From Tumebacillus amylolyticus (GTDB lineage: Bacteria; Bacillota; Bacilli; Tumebacillales; Tumebacillaceae), in assembly GCF_016722965.1 (NCBI RefSeq), contig NZ_JAEQNB010000007.1, positions 62,001 through 126,000 of the forward strand: a stretch of 64,000 nucleotides of DNA, given 5' to 3'. A model generated the notes under the pieces. The model was not told the origin of the DNA and did no database searches. It was given only the letters and a program-made list of their open reading frames with translations. The stretch's first letter is position 1; every line of letters starts with the position of its first letter. Positions 51,870 through 61,772 of this stretch are shown here, piece by piece. Position numbers and translations under genes: made by a program.

Positions 51870-53096
51870 CTAGATCCGAATGACAGGAGTGGTGTAGTCC
51901 CACAGGGCTGCTCCCGGCTGCGGGCACGCGTACCCTTGGGAGTACACGCGGGTCGCACGCAGGTCGAGTTGGAGCATCGGAGATTGCGATTGTTCACGGG
52001 GCATCTTGGTGAGAATAGGTACTACAGCGCGGGAAGAGGCTTTGCGCAACACCTCACGCCCCCGCTCGTTGAACCCCAACACGCGGATGTACTCCGGACC
52101 TCTTTCAATGTGTAACTCCGCCTGCTCCTCGCGGGTGACTCCCAGCAGAATCGACGTGAGCGCCCGTTGAATCTTGGTCCACGTGTATCTCTTGGTCTTG
52201 GCATACGCGATCAACTCTTGAACAGAGTTCACCCGCCGTGCGCCCTCGATCAACCGCGCTTCCAAGCCTTCATCGACTCCGACATACCGCGCCAATTCCT
52301 CTGCCGTGGCCCGGTGCAACAACGTAAACAGCGCTTGCCGGAAGTTCTCCCATCGCATCGGCCCGCGCCCAGCCGCGAATTCCTCGCGCAAGATCGCATA
52401 CGACAATTCCGGCAAAAGCGGCTCTGCCGTCTCAATGCCCCTCTCAAGCGTCGCTTTGCGAATCGCTGTGGCACTGGCGATCTTGGGATGTGTGATGGTT
52501 TCCTCGTTGTACCCGGCTGCAATGCGAGTAATCGTCGCCGGCTTGATCGTAGAATGCAACCGTCGCAGAGCTGCCAAGTATTCCAGCCCCAGCATGTTGT
52601 TCGGCTGCCCGACCACATGTTCGTCCAATTCCGGGTCTTGCTCGGCATACCGGACGAGTGCGGCACCGGTTGCGCGCGGGTAGGAGACCCCTTTTTGCAA
52701 TTCTGACTGAATGTAGGATTGCAGAAGCGGGGGTTCATCGACTATGATGGAGCAGAGCCGATTGAGTGACTCGATTTCGCCGCTCTCGCTGCCAAAGCAG
52801 AGCGAGTCGACAGCGCCGAGCGCATCCAGCACCGCAACCGAGCCGTACGCGAACAACGTGGCGCTTTGCGTCGAGTAGGCGACGGGCAGTTCAACGACCA
52901 AGTCTACGCCTTGCTGCAGGGCCATCTGAGCGCGTGCCCATTTGTTGACGATGGCGGGCTCGCCGCGTTGCAGGAAGTGCCCGCTCATGACGGCGACGAC
53001 AGCGTCGGCCCCTGTCTCGAGCCGAGACTGTTCTACATGGTAGAGATGCCCGTTGTGCATCGGATTGTATTCCACGATCACGCCGGTGACGTGCAT
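51870..53096 (-). CDS. tmcAL: tRNA(Met) cytidine acetate ligase TmcAL
   Basis: The 408-residue enzyme activates acetate with ATP and acetylates C34 of elongator tRNA-Met. It has the nucleotidyltransferase start GVIVEYNPMHNGHLYHVEQ, MSGHFLQRGEPAIVNKWARA and ASATAIRKATLER. It matches YlbM. The ATG at 53096 is eight bases from AGGAGG; the ATG at 53102 is too close. It is the only minus-strand gene in this stretch, a known arrangement. Confidence 0.92.
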   Translation of the reverse strand: MHVTGVIVEYNPMHNGHLYHVEQSRLETGADAVVAVMSGHFLQRGEPAIVNKWARAQMALQQGVDLVVELPVAYSTQSATLFAYGSVAVLDALGAVDSLCFGSESGEIESLNRLCSIIVDEPPLLQSYIQSELQKGVSYPRATGAALVRYAEQDPELDEHVVGQPNNMLGLEYLAALRRLHSTIKPATITRIAAGYNEETITHPKIASATAIRKATLERGIETAEPLLPELSYAILREEFAAGRGPMRWENFRQALFTLLHRATAEELARYVGVDEGLEARLIEGARRVNSVQELIAYAKTKRYTWTKIQRALTSILLGVTREEQAELHIERGPEYIRVLGFNERGREVLRKASSRAVVPILTKMPREQSQSPMLQLDLRATRVYSQGYACPQPGAALWDYTTPVIRI

Positions 53097-53160
53097 GGGC
53101 ATTTCCTCCTGTCTTGAGAGACGATTCCAACAGGTCTCATTATAGCAAGCAACCTCTTTA

Positions 53161-53189
53161 TTGACAATTTGCCAACTCCTAGCTATAAT
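53161..53189 (+). promoter_or_regulatory. Consensus sigma-A promoter of yceD-rpmF
   Basis: TTGACA and TATAAT are separated by exactly 17 bases, matching the consensus at all 12 positions. The start codon is 29 bases downstream. Confidence 0.95.
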
Positions 53190-53217
53190 GAACTCTGTTG
53201 CTTACGAGGTGATATCG

Positions 53218-53742
53218 TTGAAACTGCGTTGGCGTGACTTGCGCGAAAGCACCGATGGTGTTGATATTCAGGAGACGGTAGAAATGCCGACCCTGGTGAA
53301 AGAGAATCGCCAGTTGATTGCCCTGTCGCCCGTTCAAGTGAACGTGCACGGGAGAGAGACGGCCGGTCTCGCAGAGGTTGAAGGGAAACTTTTTGCCAAC
53401 GTGACGTACCGTTGCTCTCGCTGTCTGGTTGATTTTTCGGAAGAGCTGCACGTCCCGTTTGCGGAGCAGTTCGTCCAAGTTGAGGAGGACAAGCTGGCTG
53501 ACGTCGAGGCTTCCCTTGAGGGGGACCGCATCCCTGTCGCCGGTGACACGTTTGACTTGACACCGTATGTGGAGCAGGAGGTAGCGCTTGCGTTGCCGTA
53601 TGCCCCGTTGCACGCGCCAGACTGCAAAGGTCTGTGTCCTGTCTGCGGTGTGAACCTCAACGAGACGACGTGTTCATGCAACACGGAACGAATCGACCCT
53701 CGATTAGCGGATCTGGCTAAATTTTTTGAGACTGACAAGTAG
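53218..53742 (+). CDS. YceD family protein (DUF177)
   Basis: The 174-residue protein matches DUF177/Yce[21 protein letters not shown] and [19 protein letters not shown] hold cysteines, and it ends [15 protein letters not shown]. YceD pairs with rpmF across bacteria and is linked to 23S rRNA in plants. The TTG start at 53218 follows GAGGTGA. It uses the perfect promoter directly upstream and is 41 bases before rpmF. Confidence 0.93.
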   Translation: MKLRWRDLRESTDGVDIQETVEMPTLVKENRQLIALSPVQVNVHGRETAGLAEVEGKLFANVTYRCSRCLVDFSEELHVPFAEQFVQVEEDKLADVEASLEGDRIPVAGDTFDLTPYVEQEVALALPYAPLHAPDCKGLCPVCGVNLNETTCSCNTERIDPRLADLAKFFETDK

Positions 53743-53783
53743 AGCATTCTTCTCTTCTTTTTATTAAGGAGGTGTACTTAGAG

Positions 53784-53960
53784 ATGGCAGTACCGCAACA
53801 TCGTACTTCGAAGACCCGTAAACGCATGCGCCGCACCCACTTCAAGCTTACCCTGCCGGGTATGGTTGAATGCCCGCAATGCCACGAGATGAAGATGGCT
53901 CACCGCGTGTGCAAAAACTGCGGCACCTACAAAGGCCGCACGATCGTGGAAAGCAACTAA
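53784..53960 (+). CDS. rpmF: 50S ribosomal protein L32
   Basis: The 58-residue protein reads [20 protein letters not shown], with two CxxC zinc pairs (CPQCHEMK and [10 protein letters not shown]). AAGGAGGTG precedes the ATG. It follows yceD on the same transcript and ends at a terminator. Confidence 0.97.
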   Translation: MAVPQHRTSKTRKRMRRTHFKLTLPGMVECPQCHEMKMAHRVCKNCGTYKGRTIVESN

Positions 53961-53971
53961 TCTTTCCCGAC

Positions 53972-54009
53972 AAAAAGCGAGTGCTCCTCATGGAGCGCTC
54001 GCTTTTTTT
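53972..54009 (+). terminator. Intrinsic terminator after rpmF
   Basis: The stem AAAAGCGAGtGCTCC / GGAGCgCTCGCTTTT with a TCAT loop is followed by T. Confidence 0.9.
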
Positions 54010-54045
54010 GTTTTTTTTCCTCGAAAAATTTTTCTGAGAAACGAG

Positions 54046-54095
54046 TTGTATTTCTAGAGGCTCTTTTATATACTTCTAATAGCACTAGGTACTAA
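54046..54095 (+). promoter_or_regulatory. fapR promoter with FapR operator
   Basis: TTGTAT (54046-54051) and TATACT (54069-54074) are 17 bases apart. The 17-bp site at 54079-54095 (ATAGCACTAGGTACTAA) matches the FapR box (inverted TTAGTA...TACTAA) at 13 of 17 positions and covers the transcription start. This fits autorepression of the fatty-acid operon, relieved by malonyl-CoA or malonyl-ACP. Confidence 0.75.
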
Positions 54096-54135
54096 AGACA
54101 GATTAGAGCTAGTACACATGGGGGTTCGGCTGGAG

Positions 54136-54690
54136 ATGGTTGCGAGAAACAAACAGATGAGGCAGCAGGAGTTGACCGCACTGATCGAGACAGAGCCCTT
54201 CATGACCGATGAAGAGTTGGCGGAACGCTTTGCTGTAAGTGTCCAGACGATTCGATTGGATCGATTGGCGCTTGGCATCCCTGAGTTGCGGGAGCGAATC
54301 AAGTTGGTCGCCGAGAACAACTACGGCAAAGTTCGTTCGCTGGAGTTGGCCGAGGTGATCGGAGAGTTGATCGAACTCGATCTCAACCGCCTGGCGATCT
54401 CCATTTTGGATATCGGCCCTGAGCATGTTTTCACTCGCACCAAGATTGCGCGAGGACATCATTTGTTCGCGCAGGCGAATTCATTGGCTGTCTCCGTGAT
54501 AGACGCCGAAGTTGTGCTGACCGGCACGGCGGAAGTGCGCTTCACCCGTCAGGTTAAACTTGGCGAACGGTTGATCTCCAAGGCGGTCGTCGTGGAGAAT
54601 CGAGAAGACCGTGCCCATGTGGACGTCACGACCAAGGTTAGTGATGACATCGTGTTCGAAGGGCAGTTTGTTGTCTTCAAGAACAAGTGA
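54136..54690 (+). CDS. fapR: Fatty acid biosynthesis repressor FapR
   Basis: The 184-residue regulator has an N-terminal DeoR-type helix-turn-helix (FMTDEELAERFAVSVQTIRL) and a hot-dog fold effector domain with ARGHHLFAQANSLAVSVIDAE, where malonyl-CoA binds. The start MVARNKQMRQ fits B. subtilis FapR (MRRNKRERQ); an upstream ATG at 54118 lacks a ribosome site. It heads fapR-plsX-fabH-fabD-fabG-acpP and controls it through the box upstream. Confidence 0.94.
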   Translation: MVARNKQMRQQELTALIETEPFMTDEELAERFAVSVQTIRLDRLALGIPELRERIKLVAENNYGKVRSLELAEVIGELIELDLNRLAISILDIGPEHVFTRTKIARGHHLFAQANSLAVSVIDAEVVLTGTAEVRFTRQVKLGERLISKAVVVENREDRAHVDVTTKVSDDIVFEGQFVVFKNK

Positions 54691-54722
54691 CATCTGGGAT
54701 CTACAGAGTGGAGGAAGCAACT

Positions 54723-55712
54723 GTGAGAATCGCGATCGATGCCATGGGCGGGGATCATGCCCCACACGCTATCGTAGAAGGTACGCTCCAGGCGGCTCGC
54801 GCGCATGCAGATGTGACGTTGATCCTCGTCGGTGACGAAGAGGCCATCAAGAAGTGCATCGGCGGCGAGAGACCCTCAAATGTCGAAATTGTACATACAA
54901 CAGAAGTGATCACCGCAGACGACGAACCTGTGCGCTCTGTCCGTCGCAAAAAAGACGCCTCCATGGTAGTCGCGGCACGAATGGTGAAAGAAAAGCAAGC
55001 AGACGGCTTCGTCTCCGCAGGGAACACGGGGGCCTTGATGGCAGCCGGGTTGCTGGTGGTGGGGCGCATCCCGTCGATTGAACGCCCGGCTCTGGCTTCG
55101 ATCTGGCCGACGTTTGGCGGCAAAGCGATGCTGGTGCTCGATGTCGGGGCGAATATGGATGCAGAAGCCACACACCTGTACCAGTACGGGTTGATGGCAA
55201 ACGCATTCTCCAAGGAAGTGCTCGGGTTGTCGAAACCGCGCATCGGACTGCTCAATGTCGGTTCAGAACCGGGCAAAGGGGACAAGTTACGCAAGGAGGC
55301 GTTTGAACTCCTCCAGAACGGACCGTTCCACTTCGTCGGCAACATCGAAGCTCGAGAAGCGATGCATGACAAATGTGACGTGCTCGTCGCCGATGGTTTC
55401 ACCGGCAACAACGTCTTGAAGTTAATTGAAGGATTCGGCCTCGGGCTGTTTGATAAGTTGAAGGACGTGTTCATGGCAGGTCCTCTGACCAAAATGGCGG
55501 CGTTGATCCTCAAACCGGGTCTTCGCCAGTTTAAGAAAACGTTCGATTACTCCGAGTACGGCGGTGCGCCGTTGCTTGGAATCGACGGCGCAGTGATCAA
55601 GGCGCACGGCTCCTCCAATGCCAGAGCGTTCGAAATGGCGATTGAGCAAGCACGTCGTTTCATCGCCGGGCGGGTCCTAGAGCAAATTTACAACGATGTT
55701 CAACAGCAGTGA
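54723..55712 (+). CDS. plsX: Phosphate acyltransferase PlsX
   Basis: The 329-residue enzyme makes acyl-phosphate from acyl-ACP, the first step toward phosphatidic acid in Gram-positives. It shows RIAIDAMGGDHAPHAIVEG, SAGNTGALMAAGLLVVGRI and DGFTGNNVLKLIEGFGLG. GTG at 54723 is seven bases from GGAGGA. It lies 32 bases after fapR and 16 bases before fabH. Confidence 0.95.
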   Translation: MRIAIDAMGGDHAPHAIVEGTLQAARAHADVTLILVGDEEAIKKCIGGERPSNVEIVHTTEVITADDEPVRSVRRKKDASMVVAARMVKEKQADGFVSAGNTGALMAAGLLVVGRIPSIERPALASIWPTFGGKAMLVLDVGANMDAEATHLYQYGLMANAFSKEVLGLSKPRIGLLNVGSEPGKGDKLRKEAFELLQNGPFHFVGNIEAREAMHDKCDVLVADGFTGNNVLKLIEGFGLGLFDKLKDVFMAGPLTKMAALILKPGLRQFKKTFDYSEYGGAPLLGIDGAVIKAHGSSNARAFEMAIEQARRFIAGRVLEQIYNDVQQQ

Positions 55713-55728
55713 TGAGGGGGAGAACAGC

Positions 55729-56715
55729 ATGACGAAACTTTCAGTCGGGATCCTCGGCACCGGGTCTGCTTTGCCGAATCGCGTGGTAACGAACGATGAC
55801 ATGGCGAAGATTGTAGATACTACCGACGAATGGATTCGCACCCGCACCGGCATCAGCGAACGCCGATGGGTTTCAGAGGAGGAAGCGACTTCCGACCTCG
55901 CCCTTGAAGCGGCTCGCAAAGCCATTGAAGCCGCCGGGATTACACCGGAAGACATCGGCGTCATCATCGTGGCGACCGTAACGCCGGACTTCGTGTTCCC
56001 TGCGACGGCTTGCCTCCTTCAAGATCGTCTCGGTGCGAAGAAAGCAGCAGCTTTTGATGTGTCCGCAGGTTGCAGCGGGTTCCTTTACAGCCTGTCCTGC
56101 GCGGTTCCGATGGTTCAGAGCGGCATGTACAAGTACGCGCTCGTCATCGGAGCGGAGACGCTATCCAGAATCACGAACTTTAACGACCGCAGCACGTGCG
56201 TGCTGTTCGGTGATGGAGCAGGCGCTGTCGTCATCGGACCGACGACCGAAGGACGCGGGTTCCTATCCTTCGAGATGGGCTCAGACGGTTCCGGTGGCGA
56301 GTTGCTGAAGCAAATCGCCGGCGGTTCGCGCAACCCGGCTTCTCAAGAATCCGTGTTGGCAAATGAGCACACGATTGCGATGGCGGGCAGCGATGTGTTC
56401 AAGTTCGCGGTTCGGATCTTGGGCTCCGCTTCGGAAGCGGCGCTGGCCAAGGCGGGGCTTACCAAGGATGACATCGACTTCCTAATCCCGCACCAAGCGA
56501 ACGTCCGCATCATCGATGCGGCGGTCAACCGACTTAAACTTTCATCTGACAAGGTCTACGTCAATCTTGACAAATACGGCAATATGTCGTCTGCCTCCAT
56601 CCCTGTTGCGCTCGACGAAGCGGTCCGTCTCGGGAAAGTAAAAGAGAACGACTTGCTTGTGCTCGTCGGTTTCGGGGCCGGTTTGACTTGGGGTGCAACG
56701 GCAGTGCGCTGGTAA
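55729..56715 (+). CDS. fabH: Beta-ketoacyl-ACP synthase III
   Basis: The 328-residue enzyme condenses a starter acyl-CoA with malonyl-ACP. The catalytic triad is present: Cys in SAGCSGFLYSL, His in IPHQANVRIIDA and Asn in KYGNMSSASIPVAL. The ATG at 55729 follows GAGGGGGAG; an ATG 33 bases earlier lies inside plsX. It starts the chain whose later rounds use FabF. Confidence 0.96.
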   Translation: MTKLSVGILGTGSALPNRVVTNDDMAKIVDTTDEWIRTRTGISERRWVSEEEATSDLALEAARKAIEAAGITPEDIGVIIVATVTPDFVFPATACLLQDRLGAKKAAAFDVSAGCSGFLYSLSCAVPMVQSGMYKYALVIGAETLSRITNFNDRSTCVLFGDGAGAVVIGPTTEGRGFLSFEMGSDGSGGELLKQIAGGSRNPASQESVLANEHTIAMAGSDVFKFAVRILGSASEAALAKAGLTKDDIDFLIPHQANVRIIDAAVNRLKLSSDKVYVNLDKYGNMSSASIPVALDEAVRLGKVKENDLLVLVGFGAGLTWGATAVRW

Positions 56716-56741
56716 GCTAAAAAGCAGGAGGACGACTGATC

Positions 56742-57701
56742 ATGACCAAAATTGCACTTGTATTCCCGGGTCAAGGCTCCCAAATCGTCGGCATGGGCCG
56801 CGAACTGGCGGATGCTCGCCCGGTTACCGCTGAAGCATTCCGCCAAGCGGATGCAGCAATCGGATACAATCTCTCCCAGATCATGTGGGAAGGTCCGCAA
56901 GAAACGCTCTCTCTGACCTACAACGCGCAACCGGCGATCTTGACGGCAAGCATCGCGCTCTACCGGGCCCTGTTGCAAGACCACCCAGAATTTGAGTTCG
57001 TCTGCACGGCGGGTCACAGTTTGGGTGAGTACACCGCACTGGTGGCGGCAGATGCGCTGTCCTTTGAAGATGCGGTTCGTCTCGTCAACGCACGCGGTCG
57101 CTTCATGAACGAAGCGGTTCCGGCGGGCCAAGGCGCGATGAGCGCGGTCATCGGGATGGAGCGCGCTCTGCTCGCTGAAATTTGCGAGCGCGTATCGGCC
57201 GAGCATGGTCCGGTCGAGTTGGCCAACGTCAACTGCCCGGGGCAAATCGTCATCTCCGGCAAAGCAGAAGCGGTTGCCCACGCAGGGGAAGTCATTTCGG
57301 CAGAGGGAGGTCGTGCCAAAGCGCTCGTCGTCAGCGGTCCGTTCCACTCCTCGTTGATGGCACCTGCTGCGGATCGCCTCGCCGAAGAACTCAAGACGAT
57401 CGAAATTCGCGATGCAAAAGTCCCGGTGATCGCCAATGCAACGGCGGGTGTGGTACAGGGAGCAGAAGAAATCCGTGAAGCGCTGGTCCGCCAAGTGGTG
57501 GCTCCGGTACTTTGGGAGGATTCCGTGCGCCTGATGCTCGATCAGTTCGGTGTGGAAGCGTTCCTTGAAGTCGGTTCGAGTTCCGTTCTTGCCGGGTTGA
57601 ACCGAAAAATCCACAAAGGCGTTCCGACGCACTTCTTCAAGGACCTCGAAACTCTCGCCAAAGTTGAAACCGCGCTCAAAGGGGAATCCACGCATGCTTA
57701 A
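56742..57701 (+). CDS. fabD: Malonyl-CoA:ACP transacylase
   Basis: The 319-residue enzyme loads malonate onto ACP. It opens ALVFPGQGSQIVGMGREL and has the catalytic Ser in AGHSLGEYTAL, the Arg-side IGMERALL and the His in GPFHSSLMAPA. Length is standard. It overlaps fabG by 8 bases. Confidence 0.96.
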   Translation: MTKIALVFPGQGSQIVGMGRELADARPVTAEAFRQADAAIGYNLSQIMWEGPQETLSLTYNAQPAILTASIALYRALLQDHPEFEFVCTAGHSLGEYTALVAADALSFEDAVRLVNARGRFMNEAVPAGQGAMSAVIGMERALLAEICERVSAEHGPVELANVNCPGQIVISGKAEAVAHAGEVISAEGGRAKALVVSGPFHSSLMAPAADRLAEELKTIEIRDAKVPVIANATAGVVQGAEEIREALVRQVVAPVLWEDSVRLMLDQFGVEAFLEVGSSSVLAGLNRKIHKGVPTHFFKDLETLAKVETALKGESTHA

Positions 57702-58434
57702 TGACAAAGTAGCACTCGTCACCGGTGGCTCCCGCGGCATCGGCCGTGCCATCTGCCTCGAACTGGCGGAGCAAGGCGCAAAAGTCGTGGTGAACTACTC
57801 GGGTTCGCAAGCGGCCGCCGAGGAAGTCGTCGCCGAGATCAAGGAAAAAGGCGGCGAAGCCATCGCTGTCCAAGGGGACGTCGGCACGTTTGCAGACGCA
57901 GAGAAAATGGTGTCCGCAACGACCGAAGCTTTCGGTCGCATCGACATCGTGGTCAACAACGCGGGCATTACCCGTGACAACCTCCTCATTCGTATGAAAG
58001 AAGAGGAGTGGGACTCTGTCTTGAACACGAACCTCAAAGGCGTGTTCAACGTCACCAAGGCGGTTGCGCGCCCGATGATGAAGCAGCGCTCCGGCCGTAT
58101 CATCAACATCACCTCCGTCGTCGGGCTGATGGGCAACGCGGGTCAAGCCAACTACGTATCCGCCAAAGCGGGCGTGATCGGTCTGACCAAGTCCAATGCC
58201 AAGGAACTCGCATCCCGCGGCATCACCGTCAACGCGATTGCTCCGGGCTATATCGAAACCGATATGACCGACAACCTCGGGGACGATGTGAAGGGCAAAT
58301 TGTTTGAAGCCATTCCGCTCTCCAGACTGGGTCGTCCGGAAGATATCGCAAACGCGGTTTCCTTCTTGGCGTCAGAACGTTCTGGGTATATCACAGGTCA
58401 AGTTCTCACTGTCGACGGTGGCATGGTGATGTAG
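57694..58434 (+). CDS. fabG: 3-oxoacyl-ACP reductase
   Basis: The 246-residue short-chain dehydrogenase reduces 3-oxoacyl-ACP with NADPH. It has the nucleotide loop TGGSRGIGRAI, NNAGITRDNLLIRM and the Ser-Tyr-Lys set in ITSVVG and YVSAKAG. The start MLNDKVALVTGG overlaps the fabD end. AcpP follows within 31 bases. Confidence 0.97.
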   Translation: MLNDKVALVTGGSRGIGRAICLELAEQGAKVVVNYSGSQAAAEEVVAEIKEKGGEAIAVQGDVGTFADAEKMVSATTEAFGRIDIVVNNAGITRDNLLIRMKEEEWDSVLNTNLKGVFNVTKAVARPMMKQRSGRIINITSVVGLMGNAGQANYVSAKAGVIGLTKSNAKELASRGITVNAIAPGYIETDMTDNLGDDVKGKLFEAIPLSRLGRPEDIANAVSFLASERSGYITGQVLTVDGGMVM

Positions 58435-58436
58435 TA

Positions 58437-58757
58437 TACTAGCACTTTGGGAGGAGGTGAAAGCATGTCCGCAGAAATCTTGGAACGCGTAACAAACATC
58501 GTCGTTGACCGACTGGGCGTTGATGCAGCTGTTGTAACTCTTGAAGCATCCTTCAAGGAAGACCTCGGTGCAGACTCCCTCGACGTCGTCGAATTGGTGA
58601 TGGAACTCGAAGACGAGTTCGATATGGAAATTTCCGATGAAGATGCAGAAAAGATCAACACCGTAGGTGACGTTGTTACTTACATTTCGGCTCAAAAGTA
58701 ATCCGAAAACCCATCTGTGGTTGAGAAGCCCTGATTCGCTCCATACTAGCATTTGGG
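58437..58757 (+). repeat. Similar 16-base words flanking acpP
   Basis: ATACTAGCACTTTGGG (from 58437) lies just before acpP; ATACTAGCATTTGGGG (58743-58757) lies just after it. The first copy is part of a 10-bp palindrome TAGTATACTA at the fabG stop. No function is known. Confidence 0.4.
58465..58701 (+). CDS. acpP: Acyl carrier protein
   Basis: The 78-residue acidic protein carries the growing acyl chain on a phosphopantetheine bound to the Ser in [20 protein letters not shown]. The start MSAEILERV follows GGAGGAGGTG. It lies between fabG and fabF, the usual place. Confidence 0.97.
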   Translation: MSAEILERVTNIVVDRLGVDAAVVTLEASFKEDLGADSLDVVELVMELEDEFDMEISDEDAEKINTVGDVVTYISAQK

Positions 58758-58764
58758 GCTTCTC
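58723..58764. other. Hairpin between acpP and fabF without T tract
   Basis: GAGAAGCCC and GGGCTTCTC can form a 9-bp stem with a 24-base loop. No run of T follows on either side, so it does not look like a classical terminator; it may stabilise the abundant acpP transcript. Confidence 0.45.
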
Positions 58765-58808
58765 ATCTCTGTGATACCTAACCTCACGATAAGCGAAGGT
58801 GAACCAAC

Positions 58809-60050
<1,242 letters not shown>

Positions 60051-60074
60051 CGACATACAGAAACGACGTTTTGT

Positions 60075-60104
60075 CCCTGGCAACCCGATCGGTGGTTGCC
60101 AGGG
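60075..60104 (+). other. Hairpin between fabF and rnc
   Basis: A perfect 11-bp stem CCCTGGCAACC / GGTTGCCAGGG with an 8-base loop lies 25 bases after fabF. The T tract is weak (TATCTCCATTTT), so it may be a partial terminator or an RNase III or stability element in the rnc leader. Confidence 0.6.
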
Positions 60105-60137
60105 TATCTCCATTTTCTAGGGTAAGGTGAAGATGCG

Positions 60138-60830
60138 GTGGTCATTCAATTTGAAAAATTATTGTCGGACCTCGGGATTCAGTTCCAGAACCGCAAGTTG
60201 TTGAAGCAGGCGTTCACGCACGCCTCCTACCGCAACGAGCATCGAACGGAGATCGGGCAGGACAATGAACGGTTGGAATTCTTGGGAGATGCGGTGTTGG
60301 AGTTGCTCGTGAGCGAGTATCTGTTCCTCAAGTTTCCGAAGATGCCGGAGGGCGAGTTGACTCGTCTGCGGGCTACGATTGTCTGTGAACCTTCTCTGGT
60401 GCGTTTTGCAACCAAGCTGAACTTCGACAAATACATCCGCTTGGGCCGCGGTGAAGAAATTTCCGGTGGGCGCAAGCGTCCGGCCTTGCTTGCGGACGTG
60501 TTCGAGGCGTTTGTGGGTGCCTACTACCTCGACCAAGGTCTGCAACCGGTCAAGGAGTTCCTGCATCGCTTCGTCGTTTCGGAATTGCAAGATGTGAATG
60601 CACCGCTGTTGACCGATTACAAGACCATGTTGCAGGAACATGTGCAGCGTGAGGGCTTGGGGGCGCTGTCCTATCACATTCTCGAAGAACGCGGCCCGGC
60701 ACATAACCGCGAGTTTGTAGCGCAAGTGATGTTGGATCAGAAGCCGATGGGGGAAGGGACAGGCCGTTCGAAAAAAGAAGCGGAACAGCATGCCGCTCAG
60801 ATGACGATGATGATGCTCGGCAAGATCTGA
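60138..60830 (+). CDS. rnc: Ribonuclease III
   Basis: The 230-residue enzyme cleaves double-stranded RNA. The signature [20 protein letters not shown] carries metal ligands, with the second set in [15 protein letters not shown]; the C-terminal double-stranded RNA-binding domain ends [19 protein letters not shown] at 60138 has AAGGTGA upstream. It lies after fabF as in other Bacillales, but smc, its usual next gene, is ~2.8 kb away. Confidence 0.95.
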   Translation: MVIQFEKLLSDLGIQFQNRKLLKQAFTHASYRNEHRTEIGQDNERLEFLGDAVLELLVSEYLFLKFPKMPEGELTRLRATIVCEPSLVRFATKLNFDKYIRLGRGEEISGGRKRPALLADVFEAFVGAYYLDQGLQPVKEFLHRFVVSELQDVNAPLLTDYKTMLQEHVQREGLGALSYHILEERGPAHNREFVAQVMLDQKPMGEGTGRSKKEAEQHAAQMTMMMLGKI

Positions 60831-60834
60831 GCGG

Positions 60835-60906
60835 GGCTTCCTGGGGCGATCAGGAGTTGTGGACAAGTACTGCAGTTGAGGTTTGGCTTGATCGCTTGAG
60901 GAAGCC
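60835..60906 (+). repeat. Long inverted repeat just after rnc
   Basis: The arms 60835-60852 and 60889-60906 read GGCTTCCTgggGCGATCA and TGATCGCttgAGGAAGCC. As RNA, 17 of 18 positions pair (two as G-U) with a 36-base loop. It starts 5 bases after the rnc stop and reaches to 9 bases from the convergent toxin-like gene's stop. No T tract follows. Confidence 0.75.
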
Positions 60907-60914
60907 TTCCAGGC

Positions 60915-61622
60915 TCAGGGCTGACGGGCCGGCTCCGAATGGAGCCCACGTAAAGTTGCGAGTTGACGGCGGAGCATCTGGTTTTCAGACTCCAGCTGGT
61001 CTTTGCGGGCTTGCAAGTAAAGGGCATGTCGATGGAGACCTGGTGCAAAGTGACGGGCGATGAGCTCGTCCACTGCATCCAGGTCTTTTTTGTCGAGGGT
61101 GATCGGTTCGCTGAGGCCGTCGAGGTTTTCCTGCTCATGCCAGTTGCGGGTATAGAAATAGCCGAGGATGCGACGTTTGTCGATCACTTTGATGGCGTCG
61201 AGTTGCAGAGTGGACGGAGCATCGAGCGGGTAATGGGTGGGAAGGTCATAGTGGAGGGGGATGGGATCGCCGTACTTCTTGCTGGTCATCGGCGCGATAA
61301 GGGCCCAGTTGCGGCCTTCGTGGATGAGGAGGCAGGGGTGGCGGTAGGAGGTTTCCGAGCCGATGTTGTAGGCGCCGAGGTCGGCGTAGATCAAGCGGCC
61401 GCGTTTGTAGCGGGTGTGGTTCTCGGGGAGTTGGTTGCGTTCGAGCCAGAATTCGTGCCAGAGGATCAGGGGGACGGTGCGGCGGAGGTTGTGGGTGTTG
61501 AGGTAGAGGAGGAGTTTGCCGACAGACTTCATCATCTCCGGCAGCAGTCCTTCCTGAGCGGCGTTGCGGTCGGGATGGACACGGTAATACTCGAGAAGCA
61601 ATTTTTTGTTGGGCATGGACAT
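60915..61622 (-). CDS. PemK/MazF-like protein with N- and C-terminal extensions
   Basis: The 235-residue protein has a MazF/PemK-type core at about 74-155: GRLIYADLGAYNIGSE, RHPCLLI, ALIAPMTSKKYGD and STLQLDAIKVIDKRRI. PemK/MazF toxins are RNA-cutting enzymes; the family core is ~110 residues. This one adds a 70-residue helical N-terminus and a C-terminal coiled coil (about 200-235). No antitoxin gene adjoins it. GGAG precedes the ATG. It may act as a self-contained or host-adapted nuclease; activity is inferred only. Confidence 0.75.
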   Translation of the reverse strand: MSMPNKKLLLEYYRVHPDRNAAQEGLLPEMMKSVGKLLLYLNTHNLRRTVPLILWHEFWLERNQLPENHTRYKRGRLIYADLGAYNIGSETSYRHPCLLIHEGRNWALIAPMTSKKYGDPIPLHYDLPTHYPLDAPSTLQLDAIKVIDKRRILGYFYTRNWHEQENLDGLSEPITLDKKDLDAVDELIARHFAPGLHRHALYLQARKDQLESENQMLRRQLATLRGLHSEPARQP

Positions 61623-61722
61623 GAGGTCTCCTTACGAGGAAAGTTGAGAGGGTGTACAGGGGAACGTTCGTCCTATTTTAACCACAAACTCGTTTAACAT
61701 GTCAAGGATGTGTTTGGTAAAA

Positions 61723-61759
61723 GAATCCCCGACACGCAAACGTGCCGGGGATTTTTTTG
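61723..61759. terminator. Hairpin terminator between the toxin-like gene and SLH gene
   Basis: The stem AATCCCCGaCACG / CGTGcCGGGGATT has a CAAA loop; a strong T run lies on the plus side and a weaker TTCTTTT on the minus side, where it would end the SLH gene. Confidence 0.75.
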
Positions 61760-61772
61760 TAAAAACTCGCAA

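Noticed and set aside
58723-58764. Hairpin after acpP considered as an intrinsic terminator
   Set aside because: No T tract follows on either strand and the loop is long.
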